Origin: Methanobacteriaceae archaeon
GTDB taxonomy: Archaea > Methanobacteriota > Methanobacteria > Methanobacteriales > Methanobacteriaceae
Assembly (NCBI GenBank): GCA_900766745.1
Contig: CAAFWR010000012.1
Location: 1-20,174 of the forward strand
DNA length: 20,174 bases
Reading direction: 5' to 3'
Part shown: positions 7,203 to 15,520 of the stretch, in pieces
How positions within the stretch are numbered: the first letter of the stretch is position 1
Layout of the letters: the number at the start of each line of letters is the position of its first letter
Notes under the pieces: model-generated
The model's input: only the letters and a program-made list of their open reading frames with translations
The model's database searches: none
What the model was told of the DNA's origin: nothing
Position numbers and translations under genes: made by a program

Positions 7203-8228
7203 TTATTCTTCTAAATATCCGTCAAGATCAATTTCTAAATTGGAACAGATTTCATTTAACTGCTCGTATAATTTTTCATCAATATTGATTCCATTAGCTT
7301 CAGCTTCAGCTATTTTTGCAACTTCTAAGTCACCTGGAATGAAAGTATCACCAGTAGCTCTAACTTCTGCACAGAAAGCTTCTGTTTCTTTTTTGAATAC
7401 TTCAACATCCCCGAATGCTGCCGGATCAATAGCTATATACAAATCTCCTTTTGTACAGTCTTTTGTTGGGTCTGCTGTTCCAGTGACTCCGCTACCCCAG
7501 CTAGCTTGGACTAATGGCCCTGTTACTAGTTCAATCATAAATGCAAGTAAGTATCCTTTAACTCCACCAAATGGTAAAATTGAACCTTCAAGAGCTGCTT
7601 CAGGGTCGTTAGTTGGGTTTCCATCATTGTCTAAAGCCCAACCATCAGGAATTTCCATTCCTTTTCTTTTTGATTCTAAGATTTTTCCACGTGCAGTTGC
7701 AGAAGTTGCCATATCACATGCAATATAAGTATCTGAAGGAATACCAATAGCTATAGGGTTTGTTCCAAGAAGTTTGGAAGTAGCACCAATAGGAGCAATA
7801 GCAGGTTCGGTATTTGCAAGTACAAGACCTATGCAGCCGTCGTTGATAGCTAAGTCAGAATAAAAACCAGTTACACCGAAGTGATTGGAATTGTGAACTC
7901 CTACGCAACCAATACCAACTTCTTTTGCTTTTTTAACAGCTAATTTCATAGCCTTAGTTGATACTGCCTGACCAAAACCATTATTACCATTTATTAAAGC
8001 GATTGCAGGTGTTTCTCTTTCTATAGTTATATTATCATCTAAATTGATAGTCCCATGTTCAATTCCAATGATGTATTGTGGGAACCTTCCAAGACCATGT
8101 GAAGTAAATCCTTTTAAATCAGCGTCGATTGTAGCTGCTGCCACCAATTCGCTGTCTTCTTCACTTGCACCCAATTTGGTTAAAATCTCTTTTACAAGAG
8201 CTATTTCATTATCTTTTGTTATCTTCAT
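7203..8228 (-). CDS. comC: L-sulfolactate/malate dehydrogenase (LDH2 family)
   Basis: This is a NAD(P)-dependent 2-hydroxyacid dehydrogenase of the LDH2/malate type, 341 residues, which is unrelated to the Rossmann lactate dehydrogenases. Signatures are GFTSHGLGRFPQY with a conserved His at 44, GVHNSNHFGVTGFY with His at 112 and 116, and GTNPIAIGIP. The C-terminal part has PFGGVKGYLLA. In methanogens this family is usually ComC, which interconverts sulfolactate and sulfopyruvate for coenzyme M synthesis. Malate dehydrogenase activity is also described for the family, and the sequence does not let me choose. The strong ribosome site GGCGGTGA lies between the purM stop and this ATG, so purM-comC is an operon. 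No other coenzyme M gene is present in the window. Confidence 0.88.
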   Translation of the reverse strand: MKITKDNEIALVKEILTKLGASEEDSELVAAATIDADLKGFTSHGLGRFPQYIIGIEHGTINLDDNITIERETPAIALINGNNGFGQAVSTKAMKLAVKKAKEVGIGCVGVHNSNHFGVTGFYSDLAINDGCIGLVLANTEPAIAPIGATSKLLGTNPIAIGIPSDTYIACDMATSATARGKILESKRKGMEIPDGWALDNDGNPTNDPEAALEGSILPFGGVKGYLLAFMIELVTGPLVQASWGSGVTGTADPTKDCTKGDLYIAIDPAAFGDVEVFKKETEAFCAEVRATGDTFIPGDLEVAKIAEAEANGINIDEKLYEQLNEICSNLEIDLDGYLEE

Positions 8229-8240
8229 ATTTTCACCGCC

Positions 8241-9260
8241 TTAAAATTTAATTTCACTGCCTTCAAATGCTTTTATGGTTATTATATCATCATCAGTAGC
8301 TTTTCCAATAATTTGACAATTACAATATGGTTTAATAATTTCCATGATTTTGTCAGCTTCTGATTCATCAGCTATTACAACAAAACCTGTTCCCATATTG
8401 AAGACCCTGTACATCTCTTCTAAAGGAACATCTTGTTCATAGATTAATTTGAAAATTTCCGGAACCTCTGGAAGATTATTGAGTTCATATCCAACACCTT
8501 CTTTAAGACGTCTGAGATTTGTAAATCCTCCTCCGGTAATATGTGCTAAACCATTGATTTTGCAGTTTTCTTTAAATAATTTAACAATAGGTTCAACATA
8601 TAACCTTGTTGGTTTGAGCAATTCCTCACCAACAGTTGTGTTGCTGTCCGGCATTTTATCATCAATAGTTAATCCTGCATCTTCAAATATAGCTTTTCTA
8701 GCTAAACTATAACCATTACTGTGAATTCCATTACTTTCAAGACCAATTAAAACATCCTCAGTTTTAATATTCTCTCCTGTAATAATCTTATCAACATCAA
8801 CAAAACCAATACCAGTTCCTGCAAGATCAAAATTTTCTATAATTCCTGGAAGGGATGCAGTTTCTCCTCCAATAATAGCTATTTTAGATTCATGAGCTCC
8901 TTTAACAAGGCCTTCAGCTATTTCTTCTGCCATTTCAGGATTTGGTTTTTCAACAGCAAGATAGTCAACTAGGGCAATTGGTTCTGCACCTATACAGATT
9001 ATGTCATTTACAACCATCGCAATACAGTCAATTCCAACAGTATCGTATTTATCCATCATTTCAGCAATTAGAATTTTGCTCCCAACACCATCAGTACTCA
9101 TAGCTATTGCTTTATCTCCTAATCTTACTAATGCAGCATAATGCCCACTATTAGTCATGATATCTCTGTATTGAAGTGTAGACTTGAGTTTTGATGCAAG
9201 TTTACTTACAGTATCTGCTTCAAGGTCTATATCAACACCTGATTCTGAATATGTAACCAT
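8241..9260 (-). CDS. purM: Phosphoribosylformylglycinamidine cyclo-ligase
   Basis: PurM (AIR synthetase) closes the imidazole ring in step five of purine synthesis, using ATP and FGAM. The protein starts with [12 protein letters not shown], the usual N-terminus of this family. [10 protein letters not shown] follows as the ATP-binding loop, then [38 protein letters not shown] and AHITGGGF. The length is 339 residues. An upstream GTG at 9269 could add three residues, but GGTG at 9267-9270 lies six bases before the ATG at 9260 and overlaps the GTG, so the ATG is preferred. It is the first gene of the purM-comC pair, with its own TATA-like box. Confidence 0.95.
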   Translation of the reverse strand: MVTYSESGVDIDLEADTVSKLASKLKSTLQYRDIMTNSGHYAALVRLGDKAIAMSTDGVGSKILIAEMMDKYDTVGIDCIAMVVNDIICIGAEPIALVDYLAVEKPNPEMAEEIAEGLVKGAHESKIAIIGGETASLPGIIENFDLAGTGIGFVDVDKIITGENIKTEDVLIGLESNGIHSNGYSLARKAIFEDAGLTIDDKMPDSNTTVGEELLKPTRLYVEPIVKLFKENCKINGLAHITGGGFTNLRRLKEGVGYELNNLPEVPEIFKLIYEQDVPLEEMYRVFNMGTGFVVIADESEADKIMEIIKPYCNCQIIGKATDDDIITIKAFEGSEIKF

Positions 9261-9304
9261 TATTAACACCTATCTATTATTAAATTTTTAAAATTTTTTT
9301 CATT

Positions 9305-9315
9305 GTATATATTTT
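9305..9315 (-). promoter_or_regulatory. TATA-like promoter element of purM
   Basis: On the minus strand the sequence AAAATATATAC lies about 50 bases before the purM ATG, which predicts a leader of about 22 bases that includes the ribosome site. It sits in the gap between the fttA stop and purM. It suggests purM-comC can be transcribed apart from fttA, though read-through is not excluded. Confidence 0.45.
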
Positions 9316-9348
9316 GTATTAAATATTATTTAATTGTTGTTTTTTTCT

Positions 9349-11259
9349 TTATTGAATTCTAACACTGTCTAAGTTTGTAGGTGTTTTAGTATCAATTTTA
9401 TAACTTCTGTGAACACTGGAAGCTAAATCAACAGCTTTGTAAGGATCCCCGTGACATGTTAAAATTAAATCAGGTCTCGGATTAAGCCTTTTTACATAAT
9501 CCATTAATTGACGTCTGTTAGAGTGACCACTAAATCCATTAATTGTTTTAATCTGCATTTTAATATTGAATACTTTCTTCTTACCATCATCCTCAAGCGG
9601 GATTTCTTTCCATCCTTTTTGAACTCTTCTACCGAGAGACCCTTCAGACTGGTATCCTACAAAGATCAAGGTATTCTTTTCGTCTTCACATAACCATTTG
9701 AAGTATTCAACAGAGTTTCCACCAGTTAGCATACCTGATGTTGAAAGGATAATTGCAGGTTCAGGACTTTCAACAATGTCTTTTCTTTGATCATGATTCT
9801 GTACTTTCTTAAACATGTCAGAGATAAATGGATTTCTACCCATATGGAATATTTGATCTCTTAAATCTTTACTTAAGTATTCTGGTCTGGCTGTATGAAT
9901 AGCAGTAGCTTCCCAAATCATACCATCAATATAAATTGGCACTTCATCAATCATTCCATGACGCATATATTCTTCAAGTACTACCATAAGTTCCTGAGCC
10001 CTTCCTACAGCAAATACTGGAACTAAAACTTTTCCTCCACGTTTTAATGTTTTGTAGATGGTTTTCATCATTTCTTTTTCTGCAGAGTTTCTTGATGGTT
10101 GTACGTCTTCCCTTCCTCCATAAGTACTTTCCATGATTACAGTTTCAGAACGAGGGAAACGAGTAGTTGCAGGTTCAAGTAGCCTGCTTCTTTCATATTT
10201 AAAATCACCAGTATATACAAGGTTATGTACACCGTCACCAATGTGCATATGTGACATTGCAGAACCTAAAATATGTCCTGCATTATGTAAAGTCAACCTG
10301 ATATCAGGTGAAATGTCAGTTACTTCACCATAATCAAGAGTAATGGTATTTTTAATAGCTTGTTGTACATGTTTTCTATTAAATGGCAGAGGATTATCTT
10401 CTCTTTGAGCTATATCAATATGATCTAATTGTAAAAGTGTCATTAAATCTCTAGTTGGAGTTGTACAATAAATAGGGCCATCATAACCATAATGATATAA
10501 GTAAGGTACAAATCCACAATGGTCAAGATGGGCATGTGAAATGATTACAGCGTCTAAATCCTCAATTGAAAATTCAGGAACGTTTAAATAAGGAAATGCA
10601 TTTTTATTATCGCTAGCTGCTACATTCACTCCACAGTCAAGTAAAACACGACTATTTGGTGTTTGTAAAAGCATAGAAGAACGTCCAACTTCCTTAAATC
10701 CTCCCATAGAAGTCACACGAGCCCAATCATTTGGATGTTTTCCCATCTGATGGATTTTTTGCCCTAAGTTTAAAAGTAACTTTTTACGTTCTTTTGTATT
10801 GTTTTTTAATACATGTCTGACTTTTCCAATAATTTCTGAACTTATTGGAGGAGTTCTTAAAATTTTAGGAGCCCATCCAGTGTTTTTAACAATATTCCTT
10901 GATGTGGCACCATATTTTCCAATTACGAGTCCTGGTTTTTTAGCTGTAATAACTACTTCACGTGTAACAGTATCAAAATAAATATCAGTTATTTCAGCAC
11001 CTTCTGGAACAATTTCATGAACTTTATCAATTGTTTTTTCAGGATCAACTAAAACAGATTTATCAGAACGAATGATAATACGTTTTCTTAAGTCTTTTGC
11101 TAATTTCCTTACGGTATCTCCATGTTCAGTAATAATCTGCGGATTTTTAGTGTAAGCAACAACAGCCGGCCCTTCATATTCAACTTTGGACACGTTTGCA
11201 TCTTTTGGTAATTCGCTTACAATTATTTTCTTAATTTCATCTAAGCTCTCTGAAGTCAT
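9349..11259 (-). CDS. fttA: Transcription termination factor FttA (aCPSF1, KH/beta-CASP nuclease)
   Basis: FttA, also called aCPSF1, is the archaeal homologue of the CPSF73 nuclease. It cuts nascent RNA at U-rich 3' ends and releases RNA polymerase. The 636 residues hold two KH-type domains first (about 1-70 and 75-145), with the GxxG loop GKYG at 114-117 in the second. The metallo-beta-lactamase core follows with zinc ligands H242, H244, D246 and H247 in [11 protein letters not shown]329 in NAGHILGS, and D352 in YTGDFKYE. The beta-CASP part starts near ESTYGGRED (about 377) and ends with GFSGHSNR and TCHGDP, which supply the last metal ligands. All catalytic residues are intact, and the length matches known methanogen members. 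It lies 118 bases downstream of psmB on the same strand, behind a leader with unusual U-tracts and a dyad. Confidence 0.96.
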   Translation of the reverse strand: MTSESLDEIKKIIVSELPKDANVSKVEYEGPAVVAYTKNPQIITEHGDTVRKLAKDLRKRIIIRSDKSVLVDPEKTIDKVHEIVPEGAEITDIYFDTVTREVVITAKKPGLVIGKYGATSRNIVKNTGWAPKILRTPPISSEIIGKVRHVLKNNTKERKKLLLNLGQKIHQMGKHPNDWARVTSMGGFKEVGRSSMLLQTPNSRVLLDCGVNVAASDNKNAFPYLNVPEFSIEDLDAVIISHAHLDHCGFVPYLYHYGYDGPIYCTTPTRDLMTLLQLDHIDIAQREDNPLPFNRKHVQQAIKNTITLDYGEVTDISPDIRLTLHNAGHILGSAMSHMHIGDGVHNLVYTGDFKYERSRLLEPATTRFPRSETVIMESTYGGREDVQPSRNSAEKEMMKTIYKTLKRGGKVLVPVFAVGRAQELMVVLEEYMRHGMIDEVPIYIDGMIWEATAIHTARPEYLSKDLRDQIFHMGRNPFISDMFKKVQNHDQRKDIVESPEPAIILSTSGMLTGGNSVEYFKWLCEDEKNTLIFVGYQSEGSLGRRVQKGWKEIPLEDDGKKKVFNIKMQIKTINGFSGHSNRRQLMDYVKRLNPRPDLILTCHGDPYKAVDLASSVHRSYKIDTKTPTNLDSVRIQ

Positions 11260-11284
11260 ATAATCCCTTCAAAAAAAAAGTTAT

Positions 11285-11347
11285 TGTGTAAATATATCGT
11301 TATGAAAGCTTGAATAATTAGTTTAAATCATAACTCTATTTTACACA
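11285..11347. promoter_or_regulatory. Interrupted inverted repeat in the psmB-fttA gap
   Basis: TGTGTAAA (11285-11292) pairs with TTTACACA (11340-11347), and inside it GTTATGA (11299-11305) pairs with TCATAAC (11328-11334), with short unpaired stretches between and a 22-base loop. On the minus strand A/T tracts flank it: T8 at 11355-11362 just after psmB and T9 at 11271-11279 just before the fttA ribosome site. It could be an operator, an RNA hairpin in the fttA leader, or a psmB terminator. The symmetry is seen directly. The role is a guess. Confidence 0.45.
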
Positions 11348-11377
11348 GTTATATAAAAAAAAGTTAGTTAATGAAAA

Positions 11378-11998
11378 TTAGTTTTTAATCTTTTCTAATA
11401 TTTTATCAACTTTTTCATCACCTAACATTTCAAAGCCATTTTTATCTACTTTAGCAACAAGATATCCATTTCCTGAATATGTGTCACGTTCAGTAGCGGC
11501 TTTTATAGCCCTTATAGCTATTTCTAATCCTTCGTCTACATTAAGACCTTCTTTGCATCTATCTTCTAATACTCCATATGCTACAATAGAACCAGAACCT
11601 GTAGATATGAATTCATCTTTAATCATACCTCCAGCAGGGTCAAGAGAGTATAAGGAAGGTCCGTTTTCATCTACTCCTCCGAGTAATGTTTGAACCATCA
11701 TTGGTCCGGAACGTAGAATGTTAGCAGTTAAAGAAGCAGCTGCCTTAATTGAGATTTTTTCATTATTTCTCATTTCGTATAGGGATACTTCAGCTTCAAT
11801 CACTTTCATTAAACTTTGTGCATCTCCTACAGAACCTGCTATGGTTGTAACAATATGATCATTAATTTTAAATATTTTCTCAGCAACTTTGTGAGCTACA
11901 AGGTTTCCCATACTAGCTCTTCTTTCGCTTGCAAATACAACACCATCTTTACAAGTAATTCCTACTGTTGTTGTACCTTCTACAATTTTATCTTTCAT
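11378..11998 (-). CDS. psmB: 20S proteasome beta subunit (Ntn hydrolase)
   Basis: This is the catalytic subunit of the archaeal 20S proteasome, made as a precursor that cleaves itself before the active threonine. The propeptide is only eight residues (MKDKIVEG), and processing at Gly8-Thr9 exposes TTTVGI. Counting from that threonine, the catalytic partners Glu17 (ASERR) and Lys33 (AEKIF) are in place. The GSGS motif (STGSGSIVAYG) and DRCKEGL near the C-terminus are also typical. The 206-residue length is normal. GAGGTG at 12004-12009, five bases before the ATG, fixes the start. The alpha subunit is not in this window, which is usual in methanogens. It is the first gene of the psmB-fttA pair. 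Confidence 0.96.
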   Translation of the reverse strand: MKDKIVEGTTTVGITCKDGVVFASERRASMGNLVAHKVAEKIFKINDHIVTTIAGSVGDAQSLMKVIEAEVSLYEMRNNEKISIKAAASLTANILRSGPMMVQTLLGGVDENGPSLYSLDPAGGMIKDEFISTGSGSIVAYGVLEDRCKEGLNVDEGLEIAIRAIKAATERDTYSGNGYLVAKVDKNGFEMLGDEKVDKILEKIKN

Positions 11999-12057
11999 TT
12001 TTACACCTCATATAAGCATTTAAAATTTTTATAAGAACATTTCAACTACTTCATAGG

Positions 12058-12068
12058 TTATATAAAAA
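12058..12068 (-). promoter_or_regulatory. TATA-like promoter element of psmB
   Basis: The minus-strand sequence TTTTTATATAA lies about 65 bases before the psmB ATG. It predicts a leader of about 38 bases containing the GAGGTG ribosome site. A second T/A-rich box nearer the gene (12024-12034) would place the transcript start at or after the ribosome site, so it is less likely. Confidence 0.45.
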
Positions 12069-12119
12069 TACTCATAAATAAATCTTTATAAAAATTATTT
12101 ATAAAATCAGAATCAACAG

Positions 12120-12136
12120 GTTAGCATTAAGCTAAC
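12120..12136. promoter_or_regulatory. Small palindrome between psmB and taw2
   Basis: GTTAGC and GCTAAC form a perfect 6-bp dyad around a 5-base centre. It lies between the outward-facing promoters of psmB and taw2 and has more G and C than the surrounding sequence. The size and place fit a transcription factor site, but a chance palindrome this short cannot be ruled out. Confidence 0.3.
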
Positions 12137-12185
12137 TATATTATATATTATCTTTTTACGTATATATACTTTTCCTAACAATTAG

Positions 12186-12194
12186 TATAAAAAA
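12186..12194 (+). promoter_or_regulatory. TATA-like promoter element of taw2
   Basis: TATAAAAAA lies about 41 bases before the taw2 ATG, which predicts a leader of about 14 bases. No ribosome site is visible before the ATG. Confidence 0.4.
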
Positions 12195-12230
12195 CATTTA
12201 TTAAGTTATCCAATTAAATTATTGAATATT

Positions 12231-12959
12231 ATGAAATGGAAAAAAATTGGAGACATTCTAGTTTTAGATAAATATGATCCTAATGATGATTTTAAAGAGA
12301 TTGCTAAAAAGCACAATGTTAAAACCATAATTAAAATCAATAAAATCGAAGGAGATAAAAGAGAGCCACAAATAAAGATATTGTATGGGAAAGAAACAGA
12401 AACGATCAATAAAGAGAACAACTGTCTCTTCAAATTGGATTTAGCTAAAGTGATGTGGTCTAAAGGAAATAACAATGAAAGAATAAGAATAGCTAATCTG
12501 GTTAAAGAAGATGAAACTGTAATAGACATGTTTGCAGGAATAGGATATTTTTCAATTCCCATAGGAAAGTTCAGTCCTGCTCAAAAAGTTATCTCAACAG
12601 AAATCAATCCTAACTCATATCATTACCTAAAAGAAAATATCAGAATAAATAAAATAACCAATATAGAACCCTTTTTAGGAGACAATAGAGAGATCGTTCC
12701 TGATTTTAAAGGAGACAGGATAATAATGGGCTATGTAAAAACCACACATCACTTTTTAGATACTGCCATTAACTCATTAAATAAAAACGGAATTCTCCAT
12801 TATCATGAAACGGTTCCAGACAAGCTAATCAATACAAGACCTATAAAAAGAATAAGGGAAGCTGCAGAAGATAGGGATTTTGAACTATTAAATATTCAAA
12901 AAATAAAAAGGTATGCACCAGGAGTGATGCATGTGGTTATAGACGCTCAGCTAGACTGA
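12231..12959 (+). CDS. taw2: tRNA-Phe 4-demethylwyosine C7 aminocarboxypropyltransferase (TYW2-like)
   Basis: This is a class I SAM-fold enzyme of the Trm5/TYW2 family, 242 residues from ATG 12231. A TTG at 12222 could add three residues and is less likely. The SAM loop is DMFAGIGYFSIP at 99-110, with the acidic residue E124 after it. Two features point to the TYW2/Taw2 branch rather than the m1G37 methyltransferase Trm5: GYVKTTHHFLDTA at 167-179 where Trm5 has a N-L-P-type motif, and HYHETVPDKL at 190-199. The ending KRYAPGVMHVV also fits archaeal Taw2. Such enzymes transfer the aminocarboxypropyl group of SAM to the wyosine precursor at position 37 of tRNA-Phe. The N-terminal domain is short. 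It is divergent from psmB, and its last 23 bases overlap cofG on the other strand. Confidence 0.85.
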   Translation: MKWKKIGDILVLDKYDPNDDFKEIAKKHNVKTIIKINKIEGDKREPQIKILYGKETETINKENNCLFKLDLAKVMWSKGNNNERIRIANLVKEDETVIDMFAGIGYFSIPIGKFSPAQKVISTEINPNSYHYLKENIRINKITNIEPFLGDNREIVPDFKGDRIIMGYVKTTHHFLDTAINSLNKNGILHYHETVPDKLINTRPIKRIREAAEDRDFELLNIQKIKRYAPGVMHVVIDAQLD

Positions 12960-14028
12960 TAGCCTTTTCAAGTAACTCGTCGTTTAACCATTTAGAGCTG
13001 ATATACTGATTATAAATACACAATCTTTCTTTTAGTTTATAACCGCCGTTTTCAGTAATTTTTCTAAGTTCATCTAAAGTTGGCCATGGTGAATTTGGAT
13101 TTACAAAATCAATAGAAACAGGAGATACACCGCCCCAATCATCAGCGCCACAAAGTAAAAATACCTGAGCAGTATCATAATTAAGATTAGGGGGAATCTG
13201 AATAGAAACAGGAGTGCCTTCAAATATAAGTTTTCCAACAAGGACTGTCCTCATCATGTCAAATAAGCTAACAGAATCATAATCTTTCATTTCAATGTCT
13301 TGTGTCGGTGTGAAATTCTGAATGATGACTTCCTGAATATGACCATACTTATCATAAAGATTACGAATTGTTAATAAAGACTCAACAATCTCTTCCTTTG
13401 TCTCACCAATACCAATAAGAATTCCGGTAGTATAAGGTATCTTAAGTTTACCCGCATTAGATATTGTTTCAATTCTTCTTTTCGGATCCTTACCTGGGCT
13501 TTTATTATGGGCCGGAAGCTTCATTAGACGTGGAGATGAATTCTCAAGCATCATCCCCATAGAGGCATTCACTTCCTTCATTTTCTTCAGCTCATCATAG
13601 CTATAGTTTCCCCCATTACTATGTGGCAAAAGAGTAGTTTCATCTAAAGTCATTCGGCATATGTCTACAACATAATCAGTCATAGTTTCATATCCAAATT
13701 CATTTAAACGTTTCTTAACAGACTCTTCACTATCTGCATCCTCACCATATGTAAAAAGCGCTTCCTTACAACCGTAATTTTCAGCTATTTTCAAGTCTTC
13801 CAAAATCTCTTCCTTAGTTTTTAAAATAATAGCTTCCTTATCTTCAGGCGTTTTCTTAAAATTACAGTACCCGCAATCGTTTTTACAGATTTCGGTTATA
13901 GGTATGAAAATATTTTTAGAAAAAGTAATAAATTCATCATCAAGAATTACTTTATTTAAAAGAGAAGTAAACTCTCCTTTCTCAACATTAAGAAAGGAAA
14001 CAAGTTCTTCTTTACTATATTTATTCAT
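12937..14028 (-). CDS. cofG: 7,8-didemethyl-8-hydroxy-5-deazariboflavin synthase subunit 1
   Basis: CofG is a radical SAM enzyme that, with CofH, builds the deazaflavin ring of coenzyme F420, the hydride carrier of methanogenesis. The cluster motif is C48-x3-C52-x2-C55 in EICKNDCGYCNF, at the expected place after IPIT. Family features continue with EALFTYGED, LPHSNGGNYS, MGMMLENSSPRL, PYTTGILIGIGET and LCGADDWGGVSPV. The 363 residues are normal. It is the last gene of the mptA operon, starts directly after the stop of the unknown gene, and uses GGAGAG as ribosome site inside that gene's end. CofH is not in the window. The 3' end overlaps taw2 by 23 bases tail to tail. Confidence 0.95.
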   Translation of the reverse strand: MNKYSKEELVSFLNVEKGEFTSLLNKVILDDEFITFSKNIFIPITEICKNDCGYCNFKKTPEDKEAIILKTKEEILEDLKIAENYGCKEALFTYGEDADSEESVKKRLNEFGYETMTDYVVDICRMTLDETTLLPHSNGGNYSYDELKKMKEVNASMGMMLENSSPRLMKLPAHNKSPGKDPKRRIETISNAGKLKIPYTTGILIGIGETKEEIVESLLTIRNLYDKYGHIQEVIIQNFTPTQDIEMKDYDSVSLFDMMRTVLVGKLIFEGTPVSIQIPPNLNYDTAQVFLLCGADDWGGVSPVSIDFVNPNSPWPTLDELRKITENGGYKLKERLCIYNQYISSKWLNDELLEKAISLAERL

Positions 14029-14469
14029 TTACTCTCCTTCAGTTCTAGAAACAGTAACTTCCACATAAAGTGGAGGAATTTCATTTTTATCTTCCCAGAT
14101 AGCTATTACAATATAACAGCCAGAAACCTCAAATACTTTATATTCGGCAACAAGACCCATACTTTCTAGTTCTTTTTTCATTTGAAGAAAACCAGAGCTG
14201 TCAACAACTGCAGTTGAGTTTTCAGTACTCTTTATTTGCTTATCTCCTGTTTCAAGTATCTCTGAGATTTTATCATTGTTGGTAACTTCCTCAGCACCAA
14301 GTTCCTTACCTACTTCTCCAAGTTTCTCCTCAAACTGAGATATTGGAATTGCAGTTCTTGATCTGCCTCTTACAATTAGTATTTTTTTGTTGTCAATAGC
14401 TGGTCTGGATCCTTTAAATGCATCAAAAAATCCCATTACTGTTCCAGCTATTTTATATAACTGATCCAT
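14029..14469 (-). CDS. Conserved methanogen protein of unknown function (probably DUF2120)
   Basis: This small soluble protein has 146 residues from ATG 14469. It has no signal peptide, membrane segment or cysteine cluster, and only one Cys, in EVSGCYIV. The N-terminus (MDQLYKIAGTVMGFFDAFKG) looks helical. A basic patch KKILIVRGRSRTAIP follows, then a polar middle and a C-terminal beta-type stretch ending in PPLYVEVTVSR. It resembles, from memory, the DUF2120 family of methanogens. A GTG at 14478 could extend it by three residues, but AGGTGA, which overlaps the mptA stop, is correctly spaced for the ATG. It sits between mptA and cofG with no spare bases, so a link to methanopterin or F420 synthesis is plausible. 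No function can be read from the sequence. Confidence 0.82.
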   Translation of the reverse strand: MDQLYKIAGTVMGFFDAFKGSRPAIDNKKILIVRGRSRTAIPISQFEEKLGEVGKELGAEEVTNNDKISEILETGDKQIKSTENSTAVVDSSGFLQMKKELESMGLVAEYKVFEVSGCYIVIAIWEDKNEIPPLYVEVTVSRTEGE

Positions 14470-14478
14470 ATTATTCAC

Positions 14479-15417
14479 CTAGTTAAGGTTAAGTTCCTCT
14501 TTAAGTTCTCCAAGTGTTGTAACTTTCTCTGCATATGCATTGTGCCTGTGAATACTTTCCTGATTTTCCTGACGAGCTGTAATTATAGTGTCATCTGGGA
14601 AATCGATGTATTTTTTAGCTACACTTTCCATCATATTCCTAACACAGTCTTCTACAAAAACAGGATTTGCATGTGCATTTAATACTGTTGCATTTTCATC
14701 TGGTCTTTTTAATAATTCGCAGACAGGTGAACTCATTGAATTTTCAATGATTTCTATAATATCGTTTCCTTTAACTTCTTTCTGTTCTGGAACCTCTATA
14801 AGTAAAGTTCCAATACCTCTTTGATTGTGTGATGCGAAAGTTACAGTATCTAAGACTTTTTCAACTGTTTCCTCATCTAAAAACTTAAGTAATTCTGTTT
14901 TGTTTGATTCTTTAACAGATTCCTGTGCACATGGACAAACTGTCATACCAGTTAATTCTGCACCAATACTTTTTCTTATTTTTATTTCCCCATTTTCTCT
15001 AATGCCCACAGCTTTAGCTATTAATTTTGCCATTTCCTGGGTTTTACGTTTAGTGACAGGAGATTCTTTTAAAAACATATAATCTGAAACCATTGAAATT
15101 TCAACACGTTTTGCATATTCGTGTTTGGTCATCATCTTATTGACTATTTCAGCACAAATATACTCTACTTCCATTGATGTATCTTCAGTTACACTGTTCA
15201 ATACTTCACTAATAGCTTCAGGGCTTCTGGACATATGCACTCCTTTTTGATCATTTGGTAAGTCTACAAATGCATCAAAAGTAGGAACTAATATGATTGG
15301 TCTTTTATCTTTTCTTTCTAGTTGCAATAATTTCTTAACTCCAGTGACTCCGACCCTAGTTAAGCTTATAGGTATTTCGGGTGAATCATCTTGAGTATCG
15401 GGTAAACATATCGCCAA
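14479..15417 (-). CDS. mptA: GTP cyclohydrolase MptA (GTP cyclohydrolase IV)
   Basis: MptA is the Fe(II)-dependent GTP cyclohydrolase that starts methanopterin synthesis, converting GTP to dihydroneopterin 2',3'-cyclic phosphate. The 312 residues start with LPDTQDDSPEIPISLTRVGV, typical for the family. They continue with VPTFDAFVDLP, QKGVHMSRSPEA (metal-binding His 61 region), MTVCPCAQES with Cys161/163, and ASHNQRG. The start codon is TTG at 15417. No ATG exists in frame until the conserved HMSRSP, and AGAGGT at 15425-15430 is well placed for the TTG. It is the first gene of an operon with the unknown gene and cofG, linking the two C1/hydride cofactors of methanogenesis. Confidence 0.94.
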   Translation of the reverse strand: MAICLPDTQDDSPEIPISLTRVGVTGVKKLLQLERKDKRPIILVPTFDAFVDLPNDQKGVHMSRSPEAISEVLNSVTEDTSMEVEYICAEIVNKMMTKHEYAKRVEISMVSDYMFLKESPVTKRKTQEMAKLIAKAVGIRENGEIKIRKSIGAELTGMTVCPCAQESVKESNKTELLKFLDEETVEKVLDTVTFASHNQRGIGTLLIEVPEQKEVKGNDIIEIIENSMSSPVCELLKRPDENATVLNAHANPVFVEDCVRNMMESVAKKYIDFPDDTIITARQENQESIHRHNAYAEKVTTLGELKEELNLN

Positions 15418-15454
15418 TTGAAAAACCTCTATTTTTAATTTTTAATATATTATG

Positions 15455-15466
15455 TTTATTTATAAG
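15455..15466 (-). promoter_or_regulatory. TATA-like promoter element of the mptA operon
   Basis: The minus-strand sequence CTTATAAATAAA lies about 44 bases before the TTG start. It predicts a leader of about 17 bases that still holds the AGAGGT ribosome site. Other A/T runs nearby could also serve. Confidence 0.45.
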
Positions 15467-15520
15467 TTCTATATATCTTTTTATAATATGAAAGCTATTA
15501 CAATTAAGGTAGGATAAATT

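Noticed and set aside
7146..7203. Frameshift truncating polB
   Set aside because: The end matches the known natural split in Methanobacteriales, the stop is clean, and comC begins its own 3' end four bases later with no room for a lost thumb domain.
7240..7728. 162-codon open frame on the plus strand within comC
   Set aside because: It is an antisense shadow of a well-supported dehydrogenase gene, with no ribosome site or recognisable motif.
12206..12562. 118-codon minus-strand open frame over the taw2 5' part
   Set aside because: It is antisense to the conserved SAM-binding region of taw2 and covers the psmB/taw2 gap. Its hydrophobic product is typical of an AT-rich shadow.
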